This document shows positions 36,467 through 45,792 of a stretch of 64,000 nt of DNA, in pieces. This DNA comes from Flavobacterium ammonificans. GTDB taxonomy: Bacteria > Bacteroidota > Bacteroidia > Flavobacteriales > Flavobacteriaceae. The translations under genes were made by a program, and so were the position numbers. The number at the start of each line of letters is the position of its first letter. The first letter of the stretch is position 1. The notes under the pieces were generated by a model that saw nothing but the letters and a program-made list of their open reading frames with translations, was not told the origin of the DNA and ran no database searches. The stretch covers positions 868,001 to 932,000 of the forward strand of contig NZ_AP025183.1 in assembly GCF_020885975.1 (NCBI RefSeq). Reading direction: 5' to 3'.

Positions 36467-37645
36467 TTATTTGAATGCTGAAATTCCTGTAATATCCATT
36501 CCTGTAATTAGTAAATGAATATCGTGTGTGCCTTCATAGGTAACAACCGATTCCAAGTTCATCATGTGACGCATTATAGAATATTCGCCTGTGATTCCCA
36601 TTCCACCTAGCATTTGTCGCGCATCGCGCGCAATTTGAATAGCCATTTCAACATTATTCCTTTTTGCCATTGAAATCTGAGCGGTAGTAGCTTTTCCTTC
36701 GTTTTTTAAGACACCTAAACGCCAGGTTAGCAACTGAGCTTTAGTGATTTCTGTAATCATTTCGGCTAATTTTTTTTGTTGTAATTGAGTTCCGGCAATT
36801 GGTTTGTCAAACTGAATTCTTTCTTTAGCATATCGCAAAGCTGTATCATAACAATCCATTGCAGCTCCAATAGCTCCCCATGCGATTCCATAACGAGCAG
36901 AATCTAAACAGCCAAGCGGAGCTCCCAATCCTGATTTATTAGGCAGTAGGTTCTCTTTAGGAACTTTTACGTTGTCAAAAATCAATTCACCAGTAGAAGA
37001 TGCACGAAGAGACCATTTGTTGTGTGTTTCAGGAGTAGTAAAACCTTCCATACCACGTTCAACAATTAACCCATGAATACGACCTTCTTCATTTTTAGCC
37101 CAAACCACCGCAATATCTGCAAACGGAGCATTAGAAATCCACATTTTGGCACCATTTAGTAGGTAGTGATCTCCATTGTCTTTAAAATTAGTAGTCATTC
37201 CGCCAGGATTTGAACCATGGTCGGGTTCAGTCAAACCAAAACATCCCATTAATTCTCCAGTGGCTAATTTTGGTAAATATTTTTGACGTTGTTCTTCGTT
37301 TCCGTATTTCCAAATAGGGTACATCACTAATGACGACTGCACTGATGAAGTGGAACGAACTCCAGAGTCACCGCGTTCTATTTCTTGCATGATGAGTCCA
37401 TAAGAGATTTGGTCTAAACCGGCTCCACCATATTCTTCAGGAATATAAGGGCCAAATCCACCAATTTCTCCTAGACCTTTAATGATTTGTTTTGGAAATT
37501 CTGCACGTTGTGCAAAATCCTCAATAATTGGGGAAACTTCTCGTTTTACCCATGCTCTAGCAGAGTCACGAACTAATTTGTGTTCCTCAGTCAATAAATC
37601 ATCTAAATTGTAATAATCAGGTGCTTGAAATAAGTCTGGCTTCAT
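36467..37645 (-). CDS. glutaryl-CoA dehydrogenase-like acyl-CoA dehydrogenase
   Basis: This FAD enzyme of 392 residues oxidises an acyl-CoA. The C-terminal YEGTHDIHLL carries the catalytic glutamate (E371), with the same context as human and bacterial glutaryl-CoA dehydrogenase. The N-terminal PDLFQAPDYYNLDDLL and the ATP-free FAD site are normal. It would convert glutaryl-CoA to crotonyl-CoA in lysine and tryptophan breakdown. A saccharopine reductase homologue lies at 57246, which fits lysine degradation, though the two are far apart. Confidence 0.9.
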   Translation of the reverse strand: MKPDLFQAPDYYNLDDLLTEEHKLVRDSARAWVKREVSPIIEDFAQRAEFPKQIIKGLGEIGGFGPYIPEEYGGAGLDQISYGLIMQEIERGDSGVRSTSSVQSSLVMYPIWKYGNEEQRQKYLPKLATGELMGCFGLTEPDHGSNPGGMTTNFKDNGDHYLLNGAKMWISNAPFADIAVVWAKNEEGRIHGLIVERGMEGFTTPETHNKWSLRASSTGELIFDNVKVPKENLLPNKSGLGAPLGCLDSARYGIAWGAIGAAMDCYDTALRYAKERIQFDKPIAGTQLQQKKLAEMITEITKAQLLTWRLGVLKNEGKATTAQISMAKRNNVEMAIQIARDARQMLGGMGITGEYSIMRHMMNLESVVTYEGTHDIHLLITGMDITGISAFK

Positions 37646-37723
37646 TATATTCGGTTTTTATGAAAACAAATTTACACAAAGTAATATAACAAAATAAAAA
37701 TAAAATGTTATAATTTCACGAAA

Positions 37724-38437
37724 CTACATTTTTAAATAAAACTCTTTTGTCAGTTCGATGTATTCTGGGGTGTATTGATGGCGGGCTGTTTCGATGATTA
37801 ACTCGTCTGAGTGTAAAGTAGGTAATTCAAAACGTTTAAAAGCCAATAAACTACGTTTGATTTCAGTAGTTGGGGTTCCTTTAACGCGTGTGATTTTTAT
37901 TGGATACAATTCAAATTCCTTGGCGATAGCTAAAAATCGTTCTTCTTCTTTATAAGGTATAATAACGGCCAAAATTCCGTTTTCGGATAATAATAAATCA
38001 GCGACTTCAATTAAATCCTCGAAAGGAAGTGCGTCTTGAAAGCGCGCTAAATCACGTTGTTCGTCATTTGTTTTATAATCTTCAGCATAAAACGGCGGAT
38101 TAGATACAATTAAATCATACTCGTCTTCCGGCTCTTCCATGAATTCGTCTAAGCCTGCATGAAAACAAAATAAGCGATCGTTCCAAGGCGAATTTTCAAA
38201 ATTATCTGTGGCTTGTTCGTATGCATTTTCTTCTATTTCTAAAGCGTCAATTTGGGCTGCATTAGAGCGTTGTGCTAGCATCAAAGCAATAATTCCAGTT
38301 CCAGTTCCAATGTCTAAAATGCTATATGGGTTGTGTAAAATCGGAGCCCAAGCGCCTAGTAATACACCATCAGTGCCAATTTTCATAGCGCATTGATCTT
38401 GCTCGAGTGAGAATTGTTTGAATTGGAATTTAGACAT
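37724..38437 (-). CDS. trmN6: tRNA1(Val) adenine-37 N6-methyltransferase
   Basis: This 237-residue Rossmann-fold methylase has the SAM motif LDIGTGTGI (residues 41-49) and the N6-adenine motif NPPF at 113-116. Both fit the YfiC/TrmN6 family, which methylates A37 of tRNA-Val. It lies downstream of rimM on the same strand. Confidence 0.88.
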   Translation of the reverse strand: MSKFQFKQFSLEQDQCAMKIGTDGVLLGAWAPILHNPYSILDIGTGTGIIALMLAQRSNAAQIDALEIEENAYEQATDNFENSPWNDRLFCFHAGLDEFMEEPEDEYDLIVSNPPFYAEDYKTNDEQRDLARFQDALPFEDLIEVADLLLSENGILAVIIPYKEEERFLAIAKEFELYPIKITRVKGTPTTEIKRSLLAFKRFELPTLHSDELIIETARHQYTPEYIELTKEFYLKM

Positions 38438-38519
38438 AAAGATTGCGGATTACAGATTAACGAATGATGATTTCTGATTTTTTCGAATAACCGAATAAAC
38501 AAATCTCCGAATAACCTAT

Positions 38520-39044
38520 CTAAAGGTACATCTCAATCAAACCTTCTGGCAAATTCATTACGACTTTTTTATTTTCGCGATCAATTTTCACCAAGAAATG
38601 GTCAATCATTGGAATTAAAATTTCAACAGCACCGTTGAGTACTTCAAAAAGAGGTTGTGCAGTTGAATCGTTAACGGATTGAATTTTTCCAACTACACCA
38701 AGGCGTTGGTCTTCTACTTCAAAACCTATTACTTCGTGAAAATAAAATTTATTACCACTTAATTTAGGTAACATACTTAATGGGAGGTATAGGTCATTGC
38801 CTAAAAGGGCTTCGGCCTCTTCTTCTGTAGTTACATCTTCAAAACGAACTCTAAGAAAGTCGTTTTTATGTAGGGAGGAGGTTTCAATAAAAAAAGGAAC
38901 CAAGTGTTTGTTGCATTCAACAAACACTGATTCCAGATTTTCGTATAACTCGGGTTCGTCTGTGTCTAAATAGGCTAAGACTTCCCCCTTGAAACTAAAT
39001 TTTTTAGCGATTTTACCTAAATAGAAACAATCTTCTTTACGCAT
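38520..39044 (-). CDS. rimM: ribosome maturation factor RimM
   Basis: This 174-residue factor helps 30S subunit assembly by acting near S19 and the 16S rRNA 3' domain. An N-terminal RimM domain (KKFSFKGEVLAYLD) is followed by a PRC-barrel (GVVGKIQSVND). It follows rpsP by 15 bases in the usual order. Confidence 0.95.
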   Translation of the reverse strand: MRKEDCFYLGKIAKKFSFKGEVLAYLDTDEPELYENLESVFVECNKHLVPFFIETSSLHKNDFLRVRFEDVTTEEEAEALLGNDLYLPLSMLPKLSGNKFYFHEVIGFEVEDQRLGVVGKIQSVNDSTAQPLFEVLNGAVEILIPMIDHFLVKIDRENKKVVMNLPEGLIEMYL

Positions 39045-39059
39045 TGTCGCTTAGAGAAT

Positions 39060-39704
39060 TTATGCTTCAGTTGTTTCGTTATTTTCTTCTTCAACAGCAG
39101 GAGTTTCAACAACTTCTTCGGCAACAGCTTCAACAGCTACTTCCTCAGCAGGAGCTTCAACAACTTCTTCAGCAGCAGCCTCAACAGCTACTTCCTCTTC
39201 AGCAACAACTTCTTCTTCAACAGCAGGAGTTGCAGCAGCAATAGCATCAGCTTCAGCTTGAGCCGCTGCAGCTAAACGTTTTGCATTTACTTCTTTTTCT
39301 GCTTTCAAAGCTTTTGCTTTAGCATCCGCCTGCGCTTTTGATAAACCATCTTTTTTAGCATTTACTTTACCAGCTTTTGCTTCTAACCAAGCAGCTAATT
39401 TTGCATCAGCTTGTTCTTGAGTTAAAGCTCCTTTACGAATACCTCCATCAAGGTGGTGTTTCAATAAAGCACCTTTGTAAGAAAGAATTGCTTTTGCAGT
39501 ATCTGTTGGTTGTGCACCATTGTGCAACCATTTTACAGCGCTATCCAAGTTTAATTCGATAGTTGCAGGGTTAGTGTTTGGATTGTAAGTACCGATTTTC
39601 TCTAAGTATTTACCATCTCTTTTTGAGCGAGCATCAGCTGCTACTACCCAGTAAAACGGTTTTTGTTTTTTACCGTGTCTTTGTAATCTAATTTTTACTG
39701 ACAT
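39060..39704 (-). CDS. rpsP: 30S ribosomal protein S16 with long acidic C-terminal tail
   Basis: The first 75 residues (MSVKIRLQRHGKKQKPFYWVVAADARSKR...) are ordinary S16. The protein then continues to 214 residues, far beyond the 80-90 of E. coli. Part of this is a Lys/Ala-rich helix (residues 100-145); the last 60 are low-complexity acidic repeats of the type EEVAVEA, EEVVEAP and EEVVETP. Long S16 tails are seen in Bacteroidota; their role is unknown. A -7 box TATCTTTG lies at 39761-39754 and a small hairpin, GAGGT...ACCTC, is in the leader at 39724-39738. The gene heads an operon with rimM. Confidence 0.94.
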   Translation of the reverse strand: MSVKIRLQRHGKKQKPFYWVVAADARSKRDGKYLEKIGTYNPNTNPATIELNLDSAVKWLHNGAQPTDTAKAILSYKGALLKHHLDGGIRKGALTQEQADAKLAAWLEAKAGKVNAKKDGLSKAQADAKAKALKAEKEVNAKRLAAAAQAEADAIAAATPAVEEEVVAEEEVAVEAAAEEVVEAPAEEVAVEAVAEEVVETPAVEEENNETTEA

Positions 39705-39944
39705 AATCTTATGATTAAATTTTGAGGTACTCGACCTCGGTTAATTAAGGGTGCAAAGATACATTTTTTATTTAAAAATGCTAATTCGAATTCTATTTTA
39801 TTAATTTATAAATGTGGTAGCTGTTTTTAGGTCTAATTCATTGACCTTAAGGATGTTTTTTGATAATTATATCATAAATAAGTGCAATCATAGTAGATTA
39901 GGATATATTAAGACTACATTTGTCGCTTAATTAAACAAGTTTAT

Positions 39945-40292
39945 ATGAACATTTTTGTGGGAAGTCTTCCATTCAGTATTGAGGAAGCAGATTTAAGAGA
40001 GTCTTTCGAGGCTTACGGAGCAGTAGATTCAGTAAAAATTATTACTGATAAGTTTACTGGTAGAAGTAAAGGTTTTGGTTTTGTTGAAATGCCAAGCGAT
40101 GAGGAAGCTCAAAAAGCAATTGACGAATTGAATGGTGCTACTGTTCAAGGACGTTCAATCGTAGTAAACAAATCTGAGCCGAAACCAGAAGGCGAAAGAA
40201 GAAGTTTTAACAACAACCGTGGTGGAGATTCACGCGGAGGTTACGGAAATAACCGTGGCGGTGGAGACCGTGGAGGTAGAGGAGGATATTAA
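39945..40292 (+). CDS. RRM-type RNA-binding protein with Gly/Arg-rich tail
   Basis: This 115-residue protein has one RRM domain: RNP2 is IFVGSL (residues 3-8) and RNP1 is KGFGFVEM (about 43-50). The C-terminus is rich in Gly, Arg and Asn (GGDSRGGYGNNRGG). Such small RNA-binding proteins act as RNA chaperones or cold-shock factors. A -7 box TACATTTG is at 39915-39922. Confidence 0.93.
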   Translation: MNIFVGSLPFSIEEADLRESFEAYGAVDSVKIITDKFTGRSKGFGFVEMPSDEEAQKAIDELNGATVQGRSIVVNKSEPKPEGERRSFNNNRGGDSRGGYGNNRGGGDRGGRGGY

Positions 40293-40310
40293 TATTTTTT
40301 CTTTATATAT

Positions 40311-40342
40311 AAAAAGGTGTCAATGAAAATTGACACCTTTTT
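40311..40342. terminator. bidirectional terminator between RRM gene and leuB
   Basis: The 14-base stem AAAAAGGTGTCAAT with loop GAAA is followed by T on the plus strand and by the A/T run in the other direction. It serves both convergent genes. Confidence 0.9.
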
Positions 40343-40363
40343 TATTTTAAATCGGATTGTGAA

Positions 40364-41425
40364 TTACAAATTCAACACTAACCAATCACCTACTTCACTT
40401 GTTTTGTATGCTTTTGATCCTTTTGAAGCTAAATCCTCCGTTACAACTCCTTGTTCTAATGATTTGTTGACTACGTTTCTGATCGCTTCTGCTTCCGCTT
40501 TTAATCCGAAAGCATCTTCAAACATCATCGCTGCTGATAAAATAGTAGCCAATGGATTAGCAATATTCAATCCGGTAGCTTGTGGATACGATCCGTGAAT
40601 GGGTTCATATAAAGAAGTATGTTCTCCCACAGATGCCGACGGCATTAATCCCATTGATCCTGAAATTACAGATGCTTCATCCGTTAAAATGTCTCCAAAT
40701 AAGTTTTCAGTAATTAATACGTCATACGAATTAGGCCATTGTACTAATCGCATCGCAACAGCATCTACAAATTCATACGATACTTCTACTTCTGGATAGT
40801 CTTTTTCCATTGCTTGAACGGTTTCTCTCCACAAACGAGACGTTTCTAATACGTTGGCTTTGTCCACACAACATAATTTTTTAGAACGCGTCATAGCTAA
40901 TTCAAAACCTTTTTTAGCCAAACGTTGTACTTCGGCTCTAGTGTAAACACAGTTGTCAAAAGCAGTGTCTCCGTTGTCTTTTCTTCCTTTTTCACCAAAG
41001 TAAATTCCGCCCGTTAATTCTCTTAAGAAAACTAAATCAGTGCCTTCAATACGCTCTCTTTTTAAAGGAGAATTGTCAATTAAAGAAGGGAAAGTAAAGG
41101 TTGGTCGCACATTAGCAAACAAACCTAATTTTTTACGCATCAACAACAATCCTTGTTCTGGACGTACTTTTGCCGATGGATCGTTATCGTATTTTGGATG
41201 TCCAATAGCACCAAATAAAACTGCATCGGCTTTCATACAAATTTCGTGTGTTTCATCTGGATAAGGAACGCCAACAGCAGCGATAGCGCAAGCACCTGTT
41301 AATGCTGGCGTCCAGTCAATTTCGTGATTGAATTTTTTTGCAATAGCATCCGAAACTTTTACAGCTTCATTAATTACTTCTGGTCCTATTCCGTCTCCGG
41401 CTAAAAGAGCAATATTGAATTTCAT
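40364..41425 (-). CDS. leuB: 3-isopropylmalate dehydrogenase
   Basis: This oxidatively decarboxylates 3-isopropylmalate in leucine synthesis. It has 353 residues. The N-terminal ALLAGDGIGPEVINE is the isocitrate/isopropylmalate-dehydrogenase pattern, and the substrate-binding region runs from the SPLKRERIEGTDLVFLRELTGGIYFGEKG stretch. The family aspartates lie in LFGDILTDEASVISGS. It is the last gene of the leuC-D-A-B block, 36 bases after the synthase. Confidence 0.96.
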   Translation of the reverse strand: MKFNIALLAGDGIGPEVINEAVKVSDAIAKKFNHEIDWTPALTGACAIAAVGVPYPDETHEICMKADAVLFGAIGHPKYDNDPSAKVRPEQGLLLMRKKLGLFANVRPTFTFPSLIDNSPLKRERIEGTDLVFLRELTGGIYFGEKGRKDNGDTAFDNCVYTRAEVQRLAKKGFELAMTRSKKLCCVDKANVLETSRLWRETVQAMEKDYPEVEVSYEFVDAVAMRLVQWPNSYDVLITENLFGDILTDEASVISGSMGLMPSASVGEHTSLYEPIHGSYPQATGLNIANPLATILSAAMMFEDAFGLKAEAEAIRNVVNKSLEQGVVTEDLASKGSKAYKTSEVGDWLVLNL

Positions 41426-41461
41426 TGAGTATTTTTTTGTTATAATTTTTAATTTGTTGCT

Positions 41462-42985
41462 TTATACGCTTACGACATTCAGCATTTTTTGAGTCGCTAC
41501 AATTGCGGCTACAGTTTGATCTGAATCCAATCCGCGGGTTTTGAATTCTTTTCCGCTATTGGTCCAAGTGATGATGGTTTCACACAATGCATCAGAGCTA
41601 CTTCCAGGAGGAATTCGCACAGCGTAGTCTACTAATTTGGGCAAACTCATTTTTTTGCTTTTGTAAATTTTAGCTAACGCATTCATAAAAGCATCAAACT
41701 GTCCGTCACCTTGTGCATTTTCTTCGATAACTTCCCCGTCAATTTTTAAACAAAGTGTTGTCGAAGGGCGAATACCTTTCGCGTGAACTAATACGTAAGA
41801 TTCCACAGTAATACGTTCTTCATAGCTTTGGCTATCCAAAACATCCGATATAATATAGGGTAAATCTTCTTTGGTAACGGTTTGTTTTTTGTCGCCCAAT
41901 TCAATAATTCTTTGGGTAACCAATTTTAAATCGTCTTGATTGAGCTGTAACCCTAATTCTTGAAGATTCTTTTCGATGTTGGCTTTTCCTGAAGTTTTTC
42001 CTAGGGCATATTTTCTTTTCCTTCCAAAACGTTCTGGAAGTAAATCGTTGAAATATAAATTATTTTTATTGTCACCGTCAGCGTGAATTCCTGCGGTTTG
42101 CGTGAAAACGTTGTCGCCTACAATCGGTTTATTGGCTGGAATTCTGTAGCCTGTAAAAGTTTCAACCAATTTGCTCACGGAGTACAGAGACGATTCTTTA
42201 ACATTGATATCCACGTCATGCATAAAATCATTGATTACCGCAACGGTGCTTTCAAGTGGTGCATTTCCTGCTCTTTCTCCCATTCCGTTTACGGTAACAT
42301 GTAAGCCATGAATACCCGCTTTAACTGCTTCGATTGCGTTAGCAACACTTAAATCGTAATCGTTGTGAGCATGAAAATCAAAATGGGTGTTAGGGTATTT
42401 TGCCGTAATGGTTGAAACAAAATCAAATACTTCTGACGGAATCAATACTCCTAAAGTATCCGGTAACAGGATTCTTTTAACTGGTTGTTGTGTCAAAAAA
42501 TCCAAGTATTGAAAAACATAGTCAGGAGAATTGCGCATTCCGTTGCTCCAATCTTCTAAATAGACGTTGGTTTCAATATTATTTTCTTTTGCCAAAGCGA
42601 TTGCTTGTGCAATTTCATTAAAATGTTGTTCGGGTGTTTTCTTTAATTGGTATGTCAAATGGTTGAGCGAACCTTTGGTTAATAAATTTTGGACTTTTGC
42701 TCCCGCTTTTTTCATCCATTCAATTGAAATGCCATTATCTACAAAAGATAAAACTTCAATTTTATCTGTGTATCCTTTATTAGCAGCCCACTCCATGATG
42801 CCTTTCACTCCTTGAAATTCTCCTTCGCTCACGCGCGCCGAAGCAATTTCGATACGATCAATATGAAGTTCTTCAAGCAACAATTGTGCAATGGTTAATT
42901 TTTCTGCAGCAGAAAATGATACTCCCGATGTTTGTTCTCCATCGCGAAGTGTCGTGTCCATTATTTCAATTTTTCTTTTCCCCAT
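41462..42985 (-). CDS. leuA: 2-isopropylmalate synthase (possibly citramalate synthase)
   Basis: This acyl-CoA:oxoacid condensing enzyme has 507 residues. The N-terminal DTTLRDGEQTSG, the metal site HAHNDYD and NGMGERAGNAPLE are the shared TIM-barrel motifs. A C-terminal LeuA-type regulatory domain follows (residues about 370-507). The setting between leuD and leuB argues for isopropylmalate synthase. The sequence is of the LeuA2/CimA-like branch, where pyruvate-using citramalate synthases occur. The specificity is therefore open. Confidence 0.85.
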   Translation of the reverse strand: MGKRKIEIMDTTLRDGEQTSGVSFSAAEKLTIAQLLLEELHIDRIEIASARVSEGEFQGVKGIMEWAANKGYTDKIEVLSFVDNGISIEWMKKAGAKVQNLLTKGSLNHLTYQLKKTPEQHFNEIAQAIALAKENNIETNVYLEDWSNGMRNSPDYVFQYLDFLTQQPVKRILLPDTLGVLIPSEVFDFVSTITAKYPNTHFDFHAHNDYDLSVANAIEAVKAGIHGLHVTVNGMGERAGNAPLESTVAVINDFMHDVDINVKESSLYSVSKLVETFTGYRIPANKPIVGDNVFTQTAGIHADGDNKNNLYFNDLLPERFGRKRKYALGKTSGKANIEKNLQELGLQLNQDDLKLVTQRIIELGDKKQTVTKEDLPYIISDVLDSQSYEERITVESYVLVHAKGIRPSTTLCLKIDGEVIEENAQGDGQFDAFMNALAKIYKSKKMSLPKLVDYAVRIPPGSSSDALCETIITWTNSGKEFKTRGLDSDQTVAAIVATQKMLNVVSV

Positions 42986-43063
42986 TTTTCATTTGAATTG
43001 GAAAGCAATTTATTTCAAATTAAAGAGCCATCCAGAAACCTAAATTTTATTCTGAATTTATTT

Positions 43064-43660
43064 TTAGTAAGGCAATTGGTTGGCAAACTCAACAATTTCT
43101 TCCTTCATACTTTGTAAGTAATCAATATCATCAAAACCATTGATCATATTGTTCTTTTTGTATCCATTGATATCAAAAGACTCACTTTGACCTGTAGCCA
43201 ATAACGTAATTGTTTGTGCTGGTAAATTGATTTCCAATTCCGTGTTGGGATCCGCTTCAATTGCACTAAATATAGTAGCGGCAAATTCTGGACTTACTTG
43301 AACAGGAAGTACTCCGATATTCAAACAATTTCCTTTGAAAATATCTGCAAAGAAACTCGATACTACCGCTCTGAATCCGTAATCGTAAACTGCCCAAGCA
43401 GCGTGTTCTCTTGAAGAACCTGAACCGAAGTTTTTTCCACCCACAAGGATTTTCCCGCTGTACGTTGGATTGTTTAAAACGAAATCTGTTTTTGGAGTAT
43501 CATCCCCATTGTATCTCCAGTCTCTGAAAAGATTATCACCAAAACCTTCGCGTTTGGTTGCTTTCAAGAAACGTGCTGGTATAATTTGATCAGTATCTAC
43601 GTTTTCTATAGGTAGTGGCACCGCACTACTTCTTAGAACATTAAATTTATCGTATGCCAT
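43064..43660 (-). CDS. leuD: 3-isopropylmalate dehydratase small subunit
   Basis: This small subunit of isopropylmalate isomerase has 198 residues from [10 protein letters not shown]. The conserved [13 protein letters not shown] and [14 protein letters not shown] are present. A start eleven codons upstream falls in the inverted-repeat element and is less likely. It pairs with LeuC, which is 107 bases upstream in the same direction. Confidence 0.95.
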   Translation of the reverse strand: MAYDKFNVLRSSAVPLPIENVDTDQIIPARFLKATKREGFGDNLFRDWRYNGDDTPKTDFVLNNPTYSGKILVGGKNFGSGSSREHAAWAVYDYGFRAVVSSFFADIFKGNCLNIGVLPVQVSPEFAATIFSAIEADPNTELEINLPAQTITLLATGQSESFDINGYKKNNMINGFDDIDYLQSMKEEIVEFANQLPY

Positions 43661-43673
43661 TTGATTTTTGATT

Positions 43674-43768
43674 AGCCCCCCAACCCCCAAAGGGGGAGTT
43701 GCAGGAGGACGTATGTTTTTATATTTTTTTCTATTTCGTTTGTTCCCCCTTTTTGGGGTTAGGGGGCT
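43674..43768. repeat. GC-rich inverted repeat filling the leuC-leuD junction
   Basis: The left arm (43674-43697) begins AGCCCCCCAACCCCCAAA, and the right arm (43744-43768) is its imperfect complement. 22 of 24 aligned bases match, with one gap. Each arm also folds alone (CCCCC-AAA-GGGGG). The element begins at the leuC stop and ends 13 bases before the leuD ATG. The GC content is far above its surroundings. It looks like a REP/BIME-like or miniature mobile repeat. Confidence 0.75.
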
Positions 43769-45162
43769 TATAACAACTCTCTAGGATCAGTCAATTTACC
43801 TGTAACTGCAGCTGCAGCAGCCATAATTGGACTTGCCAATAAAGTTCTTGAGCCAGGACCTTGACGACCTTCAAAGTTTCTGTTGGATGTGCTTACTGCA
43901 TATTTTCCAGCAGGTACTTTGTCATCATTCATTGCCAAACAAGCTGAACAACCTGGCTGACGCAATACAAATCCTGCTTCGGTAAGAATATCTAACAATC
44001 CTTCTTCTTTGATTTGTGCTTCTACAACGTGGGAACCTGGAACTAACCAAGCCGTAACGTTGTCTGCTTTTTTTCTTCCTTTTACAATTTCGGTAAAAGC
44101 TCTAAAATCTTCAATGCGACCATTTGTACAACTTCCTAAGAAAACGTAATCGATGGGTTTTCCAATCATCATATCATTTTCTTCGAAGCCCATGTAGGCT
44201 AGTGATTTTTTGTAGGTTTCCGCGCCACCTTCTACTTGGTTAGCATTCGGAATATGTTTAGAAATACCAATTCCCATTCCAGGATTAGTACCATAGGTAA
44301 TCATTGGTTCAATGTCAGCTGCGTTAATGTTCAATTCAGCATCAAAAACCGCATCCGCATCTGTTTTTAATGTTTTCCAATAGGCTACCGCTTTGTTCCA
44401 AGCTTCACCTTTTGGAGCGTGTAATCTTCCTTCTAAGAAATCAAAAGTAGTTTGGTCTGGAGCAATCATACCGCCACGAGCACCCATTTCGATACTTAAG
44501 TTACACACGGTCATACGGCCTTCCATAGTCATGTTTTCAAAAACATCACCAGCATATTCTACAAAATATCCTGTACCACCAGAAGTAGTTAATTGGGCAA
44601 TAATATAAAGTGCTACGTCTTTTGGACCAACACCCTTGCTTAATTGACCGTTTACGTTAATACGCATTTTCTTTGGTTTGGGCTGCATAATACATTGCGT
44701 AGACAATACCATTTCTACCTCAGATGTTCCGATACCAAAAGCAATGGCACCAAATGCTCCGTGAGTAGAAGTGTGAGAATCTCCACAAACAATGGTAGCA
44801 CCCGGTAAAGTAATCCCGTTTTCGGGACCTACTACGTGAACAATTCCATTTTTTTGGTGACCCAATCCCCAGTGAGAAATCCCATATTCTTTGGCATTGT
44901 CTTCTAAAGCTTTCAATTGATTAGCAGAAAGCGGGTCTTCAACAGGTAGGTGTTGATTTATTGTTGGTGTGTTGTGATCAGCAGTTGCAAAAGTGCGTTC
45001 TGGATACAAAACCGAAACACCTCTTGATTTTAAACCTAAAAAAGCTACGGGACTAGTAACTTCATGGATGAAATGACGGTCAATAAAAAACACGTCCGGT
45101 CCATCTTCAATTTTACGCACAACGTGCGAATCCCATACTTTGTCAAATAATGTTTTACTCAT
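43768..45162 (-). CDS. leuC: 3-isopropylmalate dehydratase large subunit
   Basis: This aconitase-type large subunit binds the 4Fe-4S cluster. It has 464 residues from [10 protein letters not shown]. The cluster cysteines are in FLGSCTNGR and PGCSAC. A longer in-frame start (45234, leucine-rich) is rejected because a -7 box TAATTTTG lies on top of it at 45239-45232, so transcription begins inside that stretch. Confidence 0.95.
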   Translation of the reverse strand: MSKTLFDKVWDSHVVRKIEDGPDVFFIDRHFIHEVTSPVAFLGLKSRGVSVLYPERTFATADHNTPTINQHLPVEDPLSANQLKALEDNAKEYGISHWGLGHQKNGIVHVVGPENGITLPGATIVCGDSHTSTHGAFGAIAFGIGTSEVEMVLSTQCIMQPKPKKMRINVNGQLSKGVGPKDVALYIIAQLTTSGGTGYFVEYAGDVFENMTMEGRMTVCNLSIEMGARGGMIAPDQTTFDFLEGRLHAPKGEAWNKAVAYWKTLKTDADAVFDAELNINAADIEPMITYGTNPGMGIGISKHIPNANQVEGGAETYKKSLAYMGFEENDMMIGKPIDYVFLGSCTNGRIEDFRAFTEIVKGRKKADNVTAWLVPGSHVVEAQIKEEGLLDILTEAGFVLRQPGCSACLAMNDDKVPAGKYAVSTSNRNFEGRQGPGSRTLLASPIMAAAAAVTGKLTDPRELL

Positions 45163-45792
45163 TGTAACTTTTTTTAATGTATTTCTCTGTATTACAGTTG
45201 GTTTATTAGATAACAATTGTAATAATAGTAGCAAAATTAGAAAAAGAAATTAAGTAGACTTAGTAGTACTTATGCTATATACGATACCCAAATTAACTTT
45301 TGCTTTTAAAATCAAATATTACTTTACGCTAATTGAAAACTATTTTCTTAAATTTTAAAAAATGGGGTTCTTATTTACCTCTTTTCAGGAGCGCTTTTTT
45401 GTTTTTAAGATTTGAAAATTTTAGAATAATTTCGCTAATAATTCGTCAATTTTAAACAAAAACACCCCATTATGCAGTAAAAAACAATAAAAAAGGCAAA
45501 AAAAGGTCAAATTATAATTTACATTTTATGCCTTGCTTAAGGTTATTTTTTTATGAGCTTGCTTGAAAAACAATAGTTGATTTTATGAATTCATTTTACG
45601 ACATCCAAAAAATCACAACTTTACTTTTTTGTTAATAACTTCCCTCATTTTTTAGACCAAAAAAAACTAAATTTGAAACTCATTTTTTGTGAGTTTTTCT
45701 AATTTTAAAATGTTTACAACCAGTTAAATAAACTATCAAAATCGATGTGATTTTGGTTCCCGAATACTGTTTTCGGGCTGGAACGATGAAAT
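45163..45792. other. long divergent intergenic region between leuC and dnaE
   Basis: This 630-base, very AT-rich region holds no convincing gene. It contains the leuC -7 box on the minus strand (TAATTTTG, 45239-45232) and a candidate -7 box for dnaE (TAAATTTG, 45668-45675). Downstream of the latter stand two hairpins: AAACTCA/TGAGTTT (about 45676-45697) and CCCGAA/TTCGGG within a longer imperfect stem (about 45755-45785), the second ending just before the dnaE ATG. A small repeat GCTTGCTT occurs near 45534 and 45559. No clear -33 box was found for either side. Confidence 0.5.

Noticed and set aside
39044-39244. Gln/Leu-rich plus-strand open frame in the S16 gene region
   Set aside because: It is the antisense reading of the repeated acidic tail of S16, not a gene.
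45163-45234. Leucine-rich in-frame extension upstream of leuC (MLLLLQLL...) as a leucine attenuator peptide
   Set aside because: The -7 box of leuC covers its first codons, so the extension is not transcribed from its start, and no terminator/antiterminator pair was seen.
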